In this document: piece after piece, positions 7,253 through 15,890 of the stretch
Position numbering within the stretch: the first letter of the stretch is position 1
How the letters are laid out: the number at the start of each line of letters is the position of its first letter
Source: Candidatus Azambacteria bacterium
Lineage (GTDB): Bacteria > Patescibacteriota > Minisyncoccia > GWC2-36-17 > WO2-46-25
Direction: 5' to 3'
DNA: 49,351 nucleotides
Assembly (NCBI GenBank): GCA_016200965.1
Contig: JACQDT010000006.1
Coordinates: forward strand, 1 to 49,351
The notes under the pieces: model-generated
What the model was told of the DNA's origin: nothing
The model's database searches: none
What the model saw: the letters and a program-made list of their open reading frames with translations, nothing else
Translations under genes and position numbers: made by a program

Positions 7253-7737
7253 ATTCATAGCGTATCTCTATTTTGTCTTTATCTTGCATCACGTAGTTTC
7301 CGAATTCCGCATTTTCTTTTCCATTCACGAGCATTTTCACCGTCTTATTGTCTTTGGCGCACGAATCAAGTATCTTTTTTCACGAGGCCGGAAAATTCAA
7401 GATGGATCTCGCCGGACGCGTCGTGGGTATGGATGGGATTATGCGTCACGCCGATGCCGATATTTGTCGGGATTTCCTGCTCTTTCCCTTCAATGAAAAT
7501 GGCAAGATGCGGATGCCAATGGATGCCGTTTTTGGAAATGATATCTTCCTCCGCCGTGCGCGGCGCGTGAGATGCGTACCACCACAGGCCAGCGATGCCG
7601 CCCGCAATGACCAGCGCGAATGCCACTACGCCGCCGATTTTTCTAAATGCGCGTTTTTTTTCGCGTCCTGATCTTTCTTGTTCTTTGCGCGCGTATTTTT
7701 GTTCCCTCCGTTCCTTTTTTGAAAGTTGCACATCCAT
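7251..7737 (-). pseudogene. His-rich membrane-anchored protein, frameshifted
   Basis: The first frame (7737-7366) encodes 123 residues: a Lys/Arg-rich cytoplasmic start, one membrane segment (about 34-53), then an extracytoplasmic domain with HWHPHL, THNPIHTHD and GEIHLE, a histidine pattern suited to metal binding. It stops just after SGLVKKDT. Dropping one A from the run of six A at about 7376-7381 continues the frame with LDSCAKDNKTVKM and ends IEIRYE at 7251, right at the terminator. The downstream part looks coding, so the full protein would be about 161 residues. The extra A may be a real mutation, a slippage site or a sequencing error. The function of the family is not known to me. Confidence 0.65.
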
Positions 7738-7829
7738 TTCAAAATCATACCAAGGTGCTCACATGGCGTCAATTCAAGGCGGGGTTTTCACTTGTCGCAA
7801 TTACTGAACGCAGTGCGAACCTACTTTGC

Positions 7830-8110
7830 CTGCCCGCCAAAGCCCGAAGGGCGACGGAGGGAACGGAACTGACCCGCCCCGCGGCTCCGCCTGCCTGACG
7901 GCGGCGCAAAGCAAAACATTTTTCTCTTTTTTCAATTTTGGCGCGCGACCCTTTTTCTTCTAAAAGGAATTGAAAAATGTTTTGCTTTGCTTCTCTTGAC
8001 GGAGCAAGAGAGCGGAGCCGCTCCCACCCCAGCCGCGCCTTCGGCGCGGTGAGCAGGCGGGCAAAAATTCCTTCCCCCCAACCCCCTTCCTTTTTGCCCG
8101 CCTGCTGGAG
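7830..8110. repeat. Palindromic two-hairpin repeat, copy 3
   Basis: The gap 7738-8162 holds no convincing gene. 7906-7990 forms a hairpin with GCAAAGCAAAACATTTTTC arms and GGCGCGCG in the loop. 8052-8106 forms an AGCAGGCGGGCAAAAA/TTTTTGCCCGCCTGCT hairpin with a C-rich loop. The two-module plan, the GGCGCGCG loop and the GGGCAAAAA stem match the copies at 1-277 and 4144-4420. It marks the left edge of the AT-rich island. Confidence 0.65.
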
Positions 8111-8162
8111 GAAATGCTTTGTGATGGTGCGGTTTACATCAGTATAACAAAATTGAACTGAT

Positions 8163-8771
8163 TCAACTACGGACATCCGGTAAATCTTTTTTATCATGCG
8201 CTAAAATCTTAATATATTTCTTGATCCTCTTGTCGTTATAAATCTTAACGGGCTGTTGTATTTCAAAAAAAGCCTTTTTGCGCCCAAGTTTGTCTAAGTA
8301 AGAATTCAAAAAGTCACCAATACGGTTTATCTGTCCTAAAATTATATCCTCTTTTTCTTTGTACTCTCCTATTAAATTTGTTTCTTTGATTACCGACAAT
8401 AAATCTCTAATAATAGATATCTTAATATATAAAATCGCAAGCCGATCTATAATCATTCCAGGACTCTCGCTATAGAATTGTGCTCGAGAATTAAGCGGAA
8501 CAACTCGTATCTGATTTTTGATTTCAGTATCAATATCTTTAATTAGATTATTCCTAATCTGATTATTTTTATCTATTTCCTGTTTAACGGCAGCAACGTG
8601 TTTCGGCCCAAGTTCAACCATTCTTGCCGAATCTTCAAGTCTCCACAGCTTTTGGTTTGTTTCCATATTTAACCTTATAAGATGGCTCAATCGATCTTCG
8701 GATTTAAATATGATAGACGGGTTATTAAGAAAATCTAAAAAAATTTCTGATATTGTTTCAAAATTAAACAT
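8163..8771 (-). CDS. DUF4254 family protein
   Basis: 202 residues. The hallmark segments are visible: LWRLEDSARM (about 41-50), KQEIDKNNQIRNNLIKDID (63-81) and a SPGMIIDRLAILYIKI stretch (about 103-118). DUF4254 proteins usually sit in glycosyltransferase and surface-polysaccharide clusters, as here; no enzymatic activity is established for the family as far as I know. It is the last gene of a minus-strand run that begins near 15852 and starts 4 bases after the pyruvyltransferase gene. It is mostly helical with no membrane segment, so it is probably cytoplasmic and an accessory of glycan assembly. Base composition is AT-rich like the rest of the island. Confidence 0.75.
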   Translation of the reverse strand: MFNFETISEIFLDFLNNPSIIFKSEDRLSHLIRLNMETNQKLWRLEDSARMVELGPKHVAAVKQEIDKNNQIRNNLIKDIDTEIKNQIRVVPLNSRAQFYSESPGMIIDRLAILYIKISIIRDLLSVIKETNLIGEYKEKEDIILGQINRIGDFLNSYLDKLGRKKAFFEIQQPVKIYNDKRIKKYIKILAHDKKDLPDVRS

Positions 8772-8775
8772 ATTA

Positions 8776-9516
8776 CTAATTATTAGAGTTTTCTACAAAA
8801 CTCACATTAGAAAATTTCTTAAGAGAATAATCAAAAACAGCTTTATTTTTATAATAGGAATTCGGAAACAATCTAACCCGCTTTCCAAGCAGTGTGGCAG
8901 CTATGGCCATATGCAATCTATCAGTATTTATTTGTTCGTACTTTTGTAGAAAATCAATCAACTCTTTAAGAGGTTTTGTGGCATACCCGTTATAAGATAG
9001 ATCGTTATTCGATACTGGTAGTCTGTGCAATATTGATTCTTTATCTGACCGAAAAGCATTAAGAACACCTTTCCCGGAAAGTGCCAGAGGAAATTTGTTA
9101 TAAAACGCACAATCGTGCCATAAGTATACCTCGCCATGGGTGAGCCTATTTTCTAAAAATTCTGCAGAAACTTTTTCACGACAAAAAACCATTAACTTGC
9201 TTGAAATATTATTCAAAACTTCAATCTGCTTTTCGCCAAATATTGTATGTGGAAGAATAATTATCTCATCATATAAAGCCGGCTTCTTTTCCAGAAATTC
9301 TCTGATATCAGAATAATAATCAACAAGATTTCCGCCACCATCTATAAGTAAAATATCGTTATATTTGGGAGAGGAGGTATCCACATATTGTTCTGAGATG
9401 TTAAGTGATGAAAGTAATATTTTTGTCCCATGCCAGATAAGAGAGTCGCCATAGTTGCCGGGAAATCGAAAGAAGTCAACTGATTGATCTCTGTAACTTT
9501 CTAAAAATTTTTTCAT
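8776..9516 (-). CDS. Polysaccharide pyruvyl transferase family protein
   Basis: 246 residues. NYGDSLIWHGT near residue 21 is the N-terminal glycine loop of the family, IDGGGNLVDYY near 58 is the second conserved loop, and INTDRLHMAIAATLLGK near 193 carries the conserved Asp-Arg-His block. These enzymes move pyruvate from phosphoenolpyruvate to a sugar, giving an acidic ketal on surface glycans; several relatives act as glycosyltransferase-like enzymes. It is at the short end of the family length. It lies 27 bases downstream of the THUMP methyltransferase gene. A cytoplasmic role in decorating the glycan built by the island's glycosyltransferases is likely. Confidence 0.8.
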   Translation of the reverse strand: MKKFLESYRDQSVDFFRFPGNYGDSLIWHGTKILLSSLNISEQYVDTSSPKYNDILLIDGGGNLVDYYSDIREFLEKKPALYDEIIILPHTIFGEKQIEVLNNISSKLMVFCREKVSAEFLENRLTHGEVYLWHDCAFYNKFPLALSGKGVLNAFRSDKESILHRLPVSNNDLSYNGYATKPLKELIDFLQKYEQINTDRLHMAIAATLLGKRVRLFPNSYYKNKAVFDYSLKKFSNVSFVENSNN

Positions 9517-9543
9517 ATTTAACTCTTCATATTTATGTTTGAC

Positions 9544-10587
9544 TTATTTTTTTAACCTACATAAAAAGATTTTTGGGCGAAGATAGGCATTTACCGAGGT
9601 TAGAAATTTTAACTCCAATGTCTTCACGATTTTGAATCGCGATTTTAAGATGATTTTTTTCAGCATTTCATGCTTACTTGTGTAAACAGCCAGTCTGCCC
9701 TGGGGGTTTAGAGTTTTTTGGCAGTACCCAATAAAACACCGATAAAGTTTTTCCAAATCTTCGTTTTTTGAAATAGACATGCCGAATGGTAAATCGGAAG
9801 TAATAACATCAAACTTGCCCAAATCGGGCTCGTCAAAAATATCTTTCTCTTTTAGTTGTATCTTTCTAATTAACCCCGCTTTCTTTATATTTTGATAAGC
9901 TAACGAAACAATCTTCTTATTGTTATCAAAGCCAACCAACTGTTTTAAGTTCGGATAATATCGACCAGCCTCAATCAGTAATGTTGCGCTACCTGAAAAA
10001 ATATTTAAATAGGAAGCGGCGTACTCTAAATCGCATAAAGAGTTCACCGCGTACGCAATTGTTGGATCCATCGCGCCACTCATATGTTTTGTCTTATAGT
10101 TTCTGAAAGACAGCTGCCTTGGCGTAATTTCAGCACCGACCTCCCAAGTTTTTTCAGTTTTTATAATGTGTATTTTTAAATCGGCTTCTTCTGTCTCTAT
10201 AAGTTTATAGGTGTTTTTAATATATTCAGCGATACTGCGAATTGTCGGAGAATCTGCTCCGGCGCAGAATATTTTAAAGGTTTTGAATTTAGTGTCCTGG
10301 CCTTCAAGAATCATGCTCACAATACCACCTAAAAGAGATTTATGATTCGAAATATAACGGGGATTATATTTCAAGTCTTGCACAATGATGTATGCTCTCA
10401 AGACGCTCCTAAGGCTTGCAAATTTTGTAAAATCTTCCACGAAGTTGAAATACACGAAATCTCCGTAAAGCGGTTCTCTCTTTTCTCTAACAATATGGAG
10501 ATTTGGATATTGGCTTATTTCATTGAAAACAACCTCTCTTAAGCCGGTTATAAACGCTAATTTAATTTCTAGTTTTGGTTTATTCAT
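9544..10587 (-). CDS. THUMP-domain RNA N2-guanine methyltransferase-like protein
   Basis: 347 residues. The N-terminal 150 residues have the THUMP/ferredoxin-like look of the Trm14/RlmL group (GLREVVFNEI near 15). The methyltransferase half has DPTIAYAVNSLC (about 171-182), the SAM loop NIFSGSATLLIEA (about 193-205) and the catalytic SDLPFGM (about 262-268), a DLPFG variant of the usual DPPYG/NPPYG. Known relatives methylate N2 of guanosine in tRNA or rRNA. Its start overlaps the end of the preceding frameshifted GT9 gene by ATGA, so it belongs to the same transcript. An RNA methyltransferase inside a glycan island is unusual; it may be cargo, or it may act on another substrate. Confidence 0.75.
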   Translation of the reverse strand: MNKPKLEIKLAFITGLREVVFNEISQYPNLHIVREKREPLYGDFVYFNFVEDFTKFASLRSVLRAYIIVQDLKYNPRYISNHKSLLGGIVSMILEGQDTKFKTFKIFCAGADSPTIRSIAEYIKNTYKLIETEEADLKIHIIKTEKTWEVGAEITPRQLSFRNYKTKHMSGAMDPTIAYAVNSLCDLEYAASYLNIFSGSATLLIEAGRYYPNLKQLVGFDNNKKIVSLAYQNIKKAGLIRKIQLKEKDIFDEPDLGKFDVITSDLPFGMSISKNEDLEKLYRCFIGYCQKTLNPQGRLAVYTSKHEMLKKIILKSRFKIVKTLELKFLTSVNAYLRPKIFLCRLKK

Positions 10588-11547
10588 ATATTAATTTTGA
10601 TTTGATTGAAAACTTCGTTGACGGTTATCCTCTCCATGCAAAATTCCTCACAGCAATCTATTTCCTCTTGCCTTGTGTCGTGGCTACAAAGTTTATGTCT
10701 ATTTTGATCATAAATTGGGAAGGCATTCTCTGACATATGGATATATTTAGGATGAGTGGCTCCAAAGATGATAAACGCCTTCTTTTTAATTAAAGCTTTG
10801 CGCAATTATTCCAGGACCGGAATCATTCCCGACAAAAAACTTACAATGTCTGATTAGGGATAGCATCTCGTTGAGAGAATAATGATTCTTGAGGACAACG
10901 CATTTACTTTTATATTCCTTTTCTAAGAGCTTCGCTAGCTCGCTAAACTTTTTATAGCCCCAGCTTCTCTTTTTTTCCTCCCACGAACTTGTAAAAGGGG
11001 CGATGAGAATATATTCGCCGTCAATAATATTTCCCCAGTCACTCTTCAGTATTGGAATATCCTTTAAAATAACATCGCCAAAACCGATCGACTCCATATA
11101 ACCTTGTATATATGTTTTTTGGTTGTCGCTAAGTTCATAAATCAGCTTTATCATTATGTCGCAATCAATCTCTCCGGAGATAATTTGGCTGTATTTATAC
11201 ACCTTGTTGTAAATCTTAAATATTGATTCAACGTCTTTAATATCTGTAGCTAAACATATGCGGCCAACGTATTTTGATAAAAATCTTGCAACCGGCTCGG
11301 TCATTATCACATCCCCCAAATTTCTGTTGCGAACTAAGCAAACCAATTTAATTTCTCCGCTTTCTATCTTCTTCCTAAAATATTTCCTGTACCATAGCAG
11401 TAATGTAGCATCGTAAATAATTCTGTCCTTTGGCACCATTGTTCCCCAAAATGTCCTGTGTTCAGAAAACCATCGCTTACTGATTTCATTAAGATTATCT
11501 TTAAAATCAGAAACATATTTCCGATGGTTCTTATTCTTTCCAACCAA
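10584..11547 (-). pseudogene. Glycosyltransferase family 9 (heptosyltransferase-like), frameshifted
   Basis: The first frame (to 10786) shows the GT9 signatures NLGDVIMTEPVARFL and SSWEEKKRSWGYKKFSELA, and ends in FVGNDSGPGIIAQSFN. The family normally continues with a segment like the one found in the next frame, KKKAFIIFGATHPKYIHM (10584-10805), including the GATHP loop. The second frame ends with an ATGA overlap to the THUMP gene, so it is genuine coding sequence. A one-base shift near 10800 therefore splits the gene. The 5' end is also unclear: the start at 11547 is TTG without a ribosome binding site, and 184 bases overlap the GT2 frame. GT9 enzymes add sugars to nascent glycans using NDP- or ADP-sugars. 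Confidence 0.65.
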
Positions 11548-12335
11548 AGGGCATTGCTGTCGGAGGTTGAATCTTTTTCAAATGATCCTAGTTTCTCCCA
11601 TTTCTTATATATAGCTTCTGGACTATCTCTAAATTCGAAATGCAGGATTTTAGCCTCGTTTCTCGAAACAATAAACGGGTTACGGGTATATCCTCTAAAA
11701 AATTCAGGACCGTTTTCCGTCTTTGCATAATGACCGCCCACGACATATTCAATATTCTTATGATTTTTTACTAGGGCTTTCCTAAAGTGACCATACTCCT
11801 GCCATTCTTTTTCTGGCCACGGATAATAATATTTCATCGTGTCTATAGCATTTGCCGGAGAACAGGTATAGTCAGAGAGGGTAAGATCAAATAGTGCATT
11901 TGCCCAACCGATGGTCGCATAAGGAATACGATTATCGTCCAAGCGAGAAATAAAACCATGTATATTTTTATCTCTTATTGCTAGAAATTCATCGGCATCT
12001 AGAAAAATAAACCAATCAATCTTGAAATTCGAATTGGCATAATCAAGGAGTCTATTGATAATTTTTGCGTGGTCGAAGGCGGGATCGTTTTCTTCAATCA
12101 GAATAACTTTTGGATTGTCTTTGTATAAATTCAAAATTTTATTTGTGGCGTCTGTCGAGCAATGGTTCGTAATAAATATGTAATCAAAACCAAGATCAAG
12201 ATGATATTGAATGTTCAAATCAATATACGACTCCTCATCTCTAACAGACATTAAAATCGCTACGGCACTATTTGTTTCTTTATGACCGCTTATCATTTCT
12301 ATATTTTTGACTTGTTTTCTCATATAAAATCTCAT
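11364..12335 (-). CDS. GT2-type glycosyltransferase (Glyco_tranf_2_4-like)
   Basis: Up to 323 residues; a start at 12296 (MISGHKE) is also possible. SVRDEESYIDLNIQYHLDLG and FITNHCSTDAT give the nucleotide-binding entry of the GT-A fold, and WFIFLDADEFLAI holds the DxD metal site. These features point to the GT2 subgroup that lacks membrane segments. The last 60 residues, encoded by the stretch that overlaps the GT9 frame, look less natural than the other frame (KWEKLGSFEKDS then KNKNHRKYVSDFKDNLNE in +1). A frameshift near 11547 may join the two into one two-domain enzyme. The start overlaps the preceding gene by 56 bases. The role is probably addition of a sugar to a cytoplasmic glycan intermediate. 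Confidence 0.7.
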   Translation of the reverse strand: MRFYMRKQVKNIEMISGHKETNSAVAILMSVRDEESYIDLNIQYHLDLGFDYIFITNHCSTDATNKILNLYKDNPKVILIEENDPAFDHAKIINRLLDYANSNFKIDWFIFLDADEFLAIRDKNIHGFISRLDDNRIPYATIGWANALFDLTLSDYTCSPANAIDTMKYYYPWPEKEWQEYGHFRKALVKNHKNIEYVVGGHYAKTENGPEFFRGYTRNPFIVSRNEAKILHFEFRDSPEAIYKKWEKLGSFEKDSTSDSNALWLERIRTIGNMFLILKIILMKSVSDGFLNTGHFGEQWCQRTELFTMLHYCYGTGNILGRR

Positions 12336-13068
12336 CTAGTATATGTTTGAATCTATAAAATGCTGGATGGGTCGAGTAAGTGGCGTGAAATAATGTTACG
12401 CCGTCTAAGTTTTCAATATCGGGGTTTGAAGTTTCACTGATTTGCATATATTTCTCCTTTGGAAAAATAAACAGTTCTTCTTTTACTAAATATTTTGTAA
12501 GCGCGACTGCTAATGCGCCTTGTTCATCATGATGGGTCTGTTCTTTATCTTTTACATTTTCTTGCCACCAGCCCAATTCTTTAACCAAATCTTCTGAAAT
12601 ATCACTTCCAGCTTTTTGTATAAATAATCCAGCGTTTACAAAGGGTGTATCTGAATTAGCTTTTCTATGCATTGCACCGTGTTGGTAGGACTGACCGCAA
12701 AATTCATCTAAAATGGCAAATTTTAATATAGTGTTAGACAGAAACGCGTCGATTTCTTCGGGGTAATTTAATAAAAATACATCGGAATCTATATAAAGCT
12801 CATCTTGTCTAATATCCAATCTTGGTGAAGGGCACCACTTCCGCCATGTTGCCTTAGAAGTAACACAAAACCGTGAATCCGGTTTTAATGGGAACCTCCT
12901 AACATCTATTCCCGTCTTTAAGTGTTTTGAAACAAAACTGGGATTGTCTGTATAAACTATATACTGATGGTTGTTATCGAACTGCTTTTTAAAAGAAAAA
13001 ATACTGTAACGAAGCAGTTCAATATTTTTTAATACATGCTCTCCCCAAATTGACCATCGAAAAATCAT
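12280..13068 (-). CDS. GT-A fold glycosyltransferase-like protein
   Basis: 262 residues. MIFRWSIWGEHVLKNIELLRYSIFSFKKQF resembles the start of GT8/galactosyl-like transferases in layout, and ELYIDSDVFLLNYPEEID (about 90-107) contains the DxD metal and sugar-nucleotide site. HHDEQGALAVAL (about 178-189) is a further conserved-looking acidic patch where the acceptor or catalytic residue often lies. No membrane segments. It overlaps the preceding GT4 gene by 4 bases (ATGA-type) and the following GT2 gene, so translation is coupled. The donor sugar cannot be predicted. The family assignment is by fold pattern only. Confidence 0.65.
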   Translation of the reverse strand: MIFRWSIWGEHVLKNIELLRYSIFSFKKQFDNNHQYIVYTDNPSFVSKHLKTGIDVRRFPLKPDSRFCVTSKATWRKWCPSPRLDIRQDELYIDSDVFLLNYPEEIDAFLSNTILKFAILDEFCGQSYQHGAMHRKANSDTPFVNAGLFIQKAGSDISEDLVKELGWWQENVKDKEQTHHDEQGALAVALTKYLVKEELFIFPKEKYMQISETSNPDIENLDGVTLFHATYSTHPAFYRFKHILDEILYEKTSQKYRNDKRS

Positions 13069-14348
13069 ACGAATTTAATTTTTACAAGAAATTCCTTAAT
13101 GGTTTTTACGTAATCAAAGGCAGAGAGACTTTTCGCGTTGGATTTTTTCATATTTTGTTTTTCTTCTTTAGTTAATTTTGAAGCTTTAAGAATTCCTTCT
13201 GCAAAATTACTTTTATCGTATGGATTAACCCAAACACACTCATCACTGGTATAAATATCCTTCACGCCATCGACATTGCTACCGACAATCACATAATTCA
13301 TGTCGGTAGAAAATAATTTGGCCTCAATTGCGGTATGCGGGATTGGATCCATGGTAGAAGGAATGCAAACAATATCGGTATTTTGAATACGAAGGACGGT
13401 CTGCCAAATTTCCGGATTGAAATCATTTATAACAACTGTTCTCGGAGTTTCTTCTGTAATTTGTTTTAGGAGCTGAAAGTAATCATCTTCTCCCGAATTG
13501 TTTGGGGCTTGAATGATCATATAGTGGTTGGGTAAAGAATTGACAACTTCTCGCCATGCTTCCAGTAATTCCTTCAAACCTTTAGCGACAGAAGCCCTGC
13601 CCCAACTAAAAATGATTTTTGAATCCGGATTGATATTAATACCAAATCTATTAAGTTCAGCTATATCAAGTTTTTTATCAAGAAATCTTTTATAGCGTCC
13701 GAAATAAAGACCATTTATCAGATAATCGTTTTTATTAAAAGAAAGGTCGTAATCATTTGTTAGATGTCGGGCAAAATTCCTACCTATTGCGAGAACAGTG
13801 GATTGGAAGTCATTTTCAATTACTCGAAAAGTCTCTTTTTCAAGTTCTATTCTTTTTTGCCGCCACTCCTCATCTCCAAATTTGTGATTTAAGCCGTTAC
13901 TGCGGGGCATATAGAAACATCTTAGCTTTTTACCGAAGATCTGCTGTTTGAATTTATGAAAGAGCAAAAATGGCGTATCGTGTAGCATTAAAACATTATC
14001 GTCCTTCTCTTTCAAAACCATGCTCAGAGCTGTAGCCAAAGAAGCGCACGCATATTCCCATTGAGAAAAGCTCCGCCACATATCAAATTCATTTAAACCG
14101 ATTGTCCCGTTGCATAAAGGTATAAGATTGCCGCCCGTCTTTTTTGCGAGCTCTAAACTATTTTGGTAACGCTCTTTATTAAACACATCTCCTTTCGGAT
14201 CCGCGGAAACATAAGCCAAACTAATTTTGATTTTCTCAGAATTAGTTAGCTCATTTAAGGATGCGATGGTGTCTTGCATGGTCGTGCCAATGCCGCAATA
14301 GTAAGTGCTGATGCCATCGTATGAAGCAATGATTAAATGTTTTTCCAT
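13065..14348 (-). CDS. GT-B glycosyltransferase, group 1 (GT4-like)
   Basis: 427 residues with the two-domain layout of retaining GT-B enzymes. FSWGRASVAKGLKELLEAW (about 249-267) is the donor-domain entry with a KG pair, and CIPSTMDPIPHTAIEAKLF (about 330-348) is the EX7E-like motif region where group 1 enzymes bind the NDP-sugar. The N-terminus (SYDGISTYYCGIGTTMQD) is the acceptor-domain loop. It starts 3 bases after the DUF62 gene and overlaps the next gene, consistent with a single operon. No membrane anchor is visible. It likely works at the cytoplasmic face on a lipid-linked or soluble glycan. Confidence 0.75.
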   Translation of the reverse strand: MEKHLIIASYDGISTYYCGIGTTMQDTIASLNELTNSEKIKISLAYVSADPKGDVFNKERYQNSLELAKKTGGNLIPLCNGTIGLNEFDMWRSFSQWEYACASLATALSMVLKEKDDNVLMLHDTPFLLFHKFKQQIFGKKLRCFYMPRSNGLNHKFGDEEWRQKRIELEKETFRVIENDFQSTVLAIGRNFARHLTNDYDLSFNKNDYLINGLYFGRYKRFLDKKLDIAELNRFGININPDSKIIFSWGRASVAKGLKELLEAWREVVNSLPNHYMIIQAPNNSGEDDYFQLLKQITEETPRTVVINDFNPEIWQTVLRIQNTDIVCIPSTMDPIPHTAIEAKLFSTDMNYVIVGSNVDGVKDIYTSDECVWVNPYDKSNFAEGILKASKLTKEEKQNMKKSNAKSLSAFDYVKTIKEFLVKIKFV

Positions 14349-14350
14349 AT

Positions 14351-15130
14351 TTATTGCTCAACAGTTATAGAATCTCCAACTTCAGCGTTAAGAATTTGTT
14401 CAGCAGACGCCAAATTGGCAGCAATTTCGAGAGTATCATTACTGCCTTTGTAACAAAGCAGTTCTCTCTTAGAAACGTCGCTAAAGGTATTAGAAACCTT
14501 TATTAAATGAAGTGTGTTATTAACATTAATCTTTAAAAGGTCAGTCTTTTTAAATTCATCCCTGAAAGATATATTGGTCTTGATGTTGCCGAAGCCATCT
14601 ATATAGGTAATGACTGACAGGCCGCTGTTTAGAGGGGAAATCAAAACAAGTTTTTCTTTGTCAATCGGCTGAACTATATCAAAATTACCTCTGGCAATTT
14701 CTATGGCGGCGGGAGTAAATAAATCCCTTCCGTGAAAGGTAGTTGACCTTATAGACCTAAATTCTTCTTTTATAGCACATGACTTGTAAGAAATTTTTGG
14801 GTCAGTTAAGATGTAGTGAAATAGACCATTATTAGGGCCTATGAACCTATAGTTTCCTGTATCTATGAAAATTGGTTCTCGTTTACTCCCGACACCCGGG
14901 TCAACCACGCAAATAAATATAGTCTGTTCGGGAAAATATCTGTAAATTTTATCTATCACAAAGGCCCCGCTCAATATCGAAAATTGTTTGATGCTATGAT
15001 CAACGTCAATAATTTGAGCGTCAGAAAACTCTTTCAAAATTAAAGCTTTCATCGAGGCGACGGAAAAATCAAATCCGAAATCTGTTATCATCGCAAATAC
15101 CCGACGATTAATTTTTTTATTTTGTTTCAT
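14351..15130 (-). CDS. SAM hydroxide adenosyltransferase / DUF62 family protein
   Basis: 259 residues. The family signatures are clear: ITDFGFDFSVASMKALI (about 15-31), VVDPGVGSKREPIFID (about 75-90), FIGPNNGLF (about 96-104) and STTFHGRDLFTPAA (about 128-141). Characterised members split S-adenosylmethionine with water to adenosine and methionine, or are halogenases (SalL, FlA) using chloride or fluoride. The extra loop of the fluorinase is not seen, so hydrolase activity is the default. Its start overlaps the HD gene by 14 bases. Why a SAM-destroying enzyme lies in a glycan island with a methyltransferase is unclear. Confidence 0.85.
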   Translation of the reverse strand: MKQNKKINRRVFAMITDFGFDFSVASMKALILKEFSDAQIIDVDHSIKQFSILSGAFVIDKIYRYFPEQTIFICVVDPGVGSKREPIFIDTGNYRFIGPNNGLFHYILTDPKISYKSCAIKEEFRSIRSTTFHGRDLFTPAAIEIARGNFDIVQPIDKEKLVLISPLNSGLSVITYIDGFGNIKTNISFRDEFKKTDLLKINVNNTLHLIKVSNTFSDVSKRELLCYKGSNDTLEIAANLASAEQILNAEVGDSITVEQ

Positions 15131-15656
15131 AATTCTCTACCATGTTTTCATAATCTTTAAATGGTGGTAGTTTCTCTAAATCACTCCTACATTCACTAAT
15201 AAAAAACTTATACTTCCACATGACTTCTTTCTTCTTTTCCTCGTCCGAAATTAACATGTAATATGGCAGGTTTTCCATTTGGTCTATTAGTTTGATTATG
15301 AGCGCATCTTTTCCAGCTCTTTTTAAGTTTGAGATTAGATTGCGCCAACGCTCTTTGTAATCTTTTATATTTCGGTCAAACGTGCAGACCGCAACTAACA
15401 TCGCAACTTTTTCTCCGAATTCATTTTTTATTTCTTCAAGTTTGCAATCCGTGTCCTCAATTAAATCATGGAGGAAACCAGCAATCACAACTTCTTTTGC
15501 TTCTTTTTGTTCCATTAACTTCAATCCTACTCTGATGCTGTGAAGAATAAGCGGCTTTTCGTTATAGCAATGTTCTTTGATTTTTTGAATCAGAAAAACA
15601 ATAGCAGTTTCAAATTCTTTTTGTATGTGCGGTGAATATGTAATTTCTTTTTTCAT
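15117..15656 (-). CDS. HD-domain phosphohydrolase (RelA/SpoT HD-like)
   Basis: 179 residues from the ATG at 15656; the longer frame to 15695 would run into the neighbouring gene. LHSIRVGLKLMEQ (about 38-50) provides the first His and AGFLHDLIEDTD (about 59-70) the HD pair followed by ED, as in the hydrolase half of SpoT/MESH enzymes. Those hydrolyse (p)ppGpp; nucleotidase or other phosphohydrolase activity is also possible. No synthetase domain or TGS domain follows, so it is a stand-alone small HD enzyme. It sits between the MerR-like regulator and the DUF62 gene in the same direction, 7 bases after the former. Confidence 0.75.
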   Translation of the reverse strand: MKKEITYSPHIQKEFETAIVFLIQKIKEHCYNEKPLILHSIRVGLKLMEQKEAKEVVIAGFLHDLIEDTDCKLEEIKNEFGEKVAMLVAVCTFDRNIKDYKERWRNLISNLKRAGKDALIIKLIDQMENLPYYMLISDEEKKKEVMWKYKFFISECRSDLEKLPPFKDYENMVENYETK

Positions 15657-15663
15657 AAAAATC

Positions 15664-15852
15664 CTATTTTTTACTCTCCAAAAACTTAGCAACATCCGAC
15701 CTCCGGTATCTCCGCTGACTACTCGGCGTTGGCCGGAAAGACTTCAAAATTCCTTTGGTGTCCCACCGCCGCAAGGTCATTGTGGAAACGCCAAGAAGTT
15801 TGGCGATTTCCGTGATAGATAGTAATTCTGGTAATTTTTCTTCTTTGGTCAT
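15664..15852 (-). CDS. MerR/excisionase-type helix-turn-helix protein
   Basis: 62 residues, essentially one DNA-binding domain. LSITEIAKLLGVSTMTLRRWDTKG (about 11-34) is a MerR-type helix-turn-helix, and RRYRRSDVAKFLES (about 47-60) is the wing and following helix. Proteins of this length act as regulators or as recombination directionality factors (Xis). It is the first gene of the minus-strand island operon and lies 38 bases from the left inverted repeat of the IS element. Given the nearby recombinase remnant and tRNA-Pro, an excisionase role for the island is possible, but autoregulation of the operon fits too. Confidence 0.8.
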   Translation of the reverse strand: MTKEEKLPELLSITEIAKLLGVSTMTLRRWDTKGILKSFRPTPSSQRRYRRSDVAKFLESKK

Positions 15853-15890
15853 GATAGATTGCTTTCAAAGCTTTACATTGTTATACTAAA

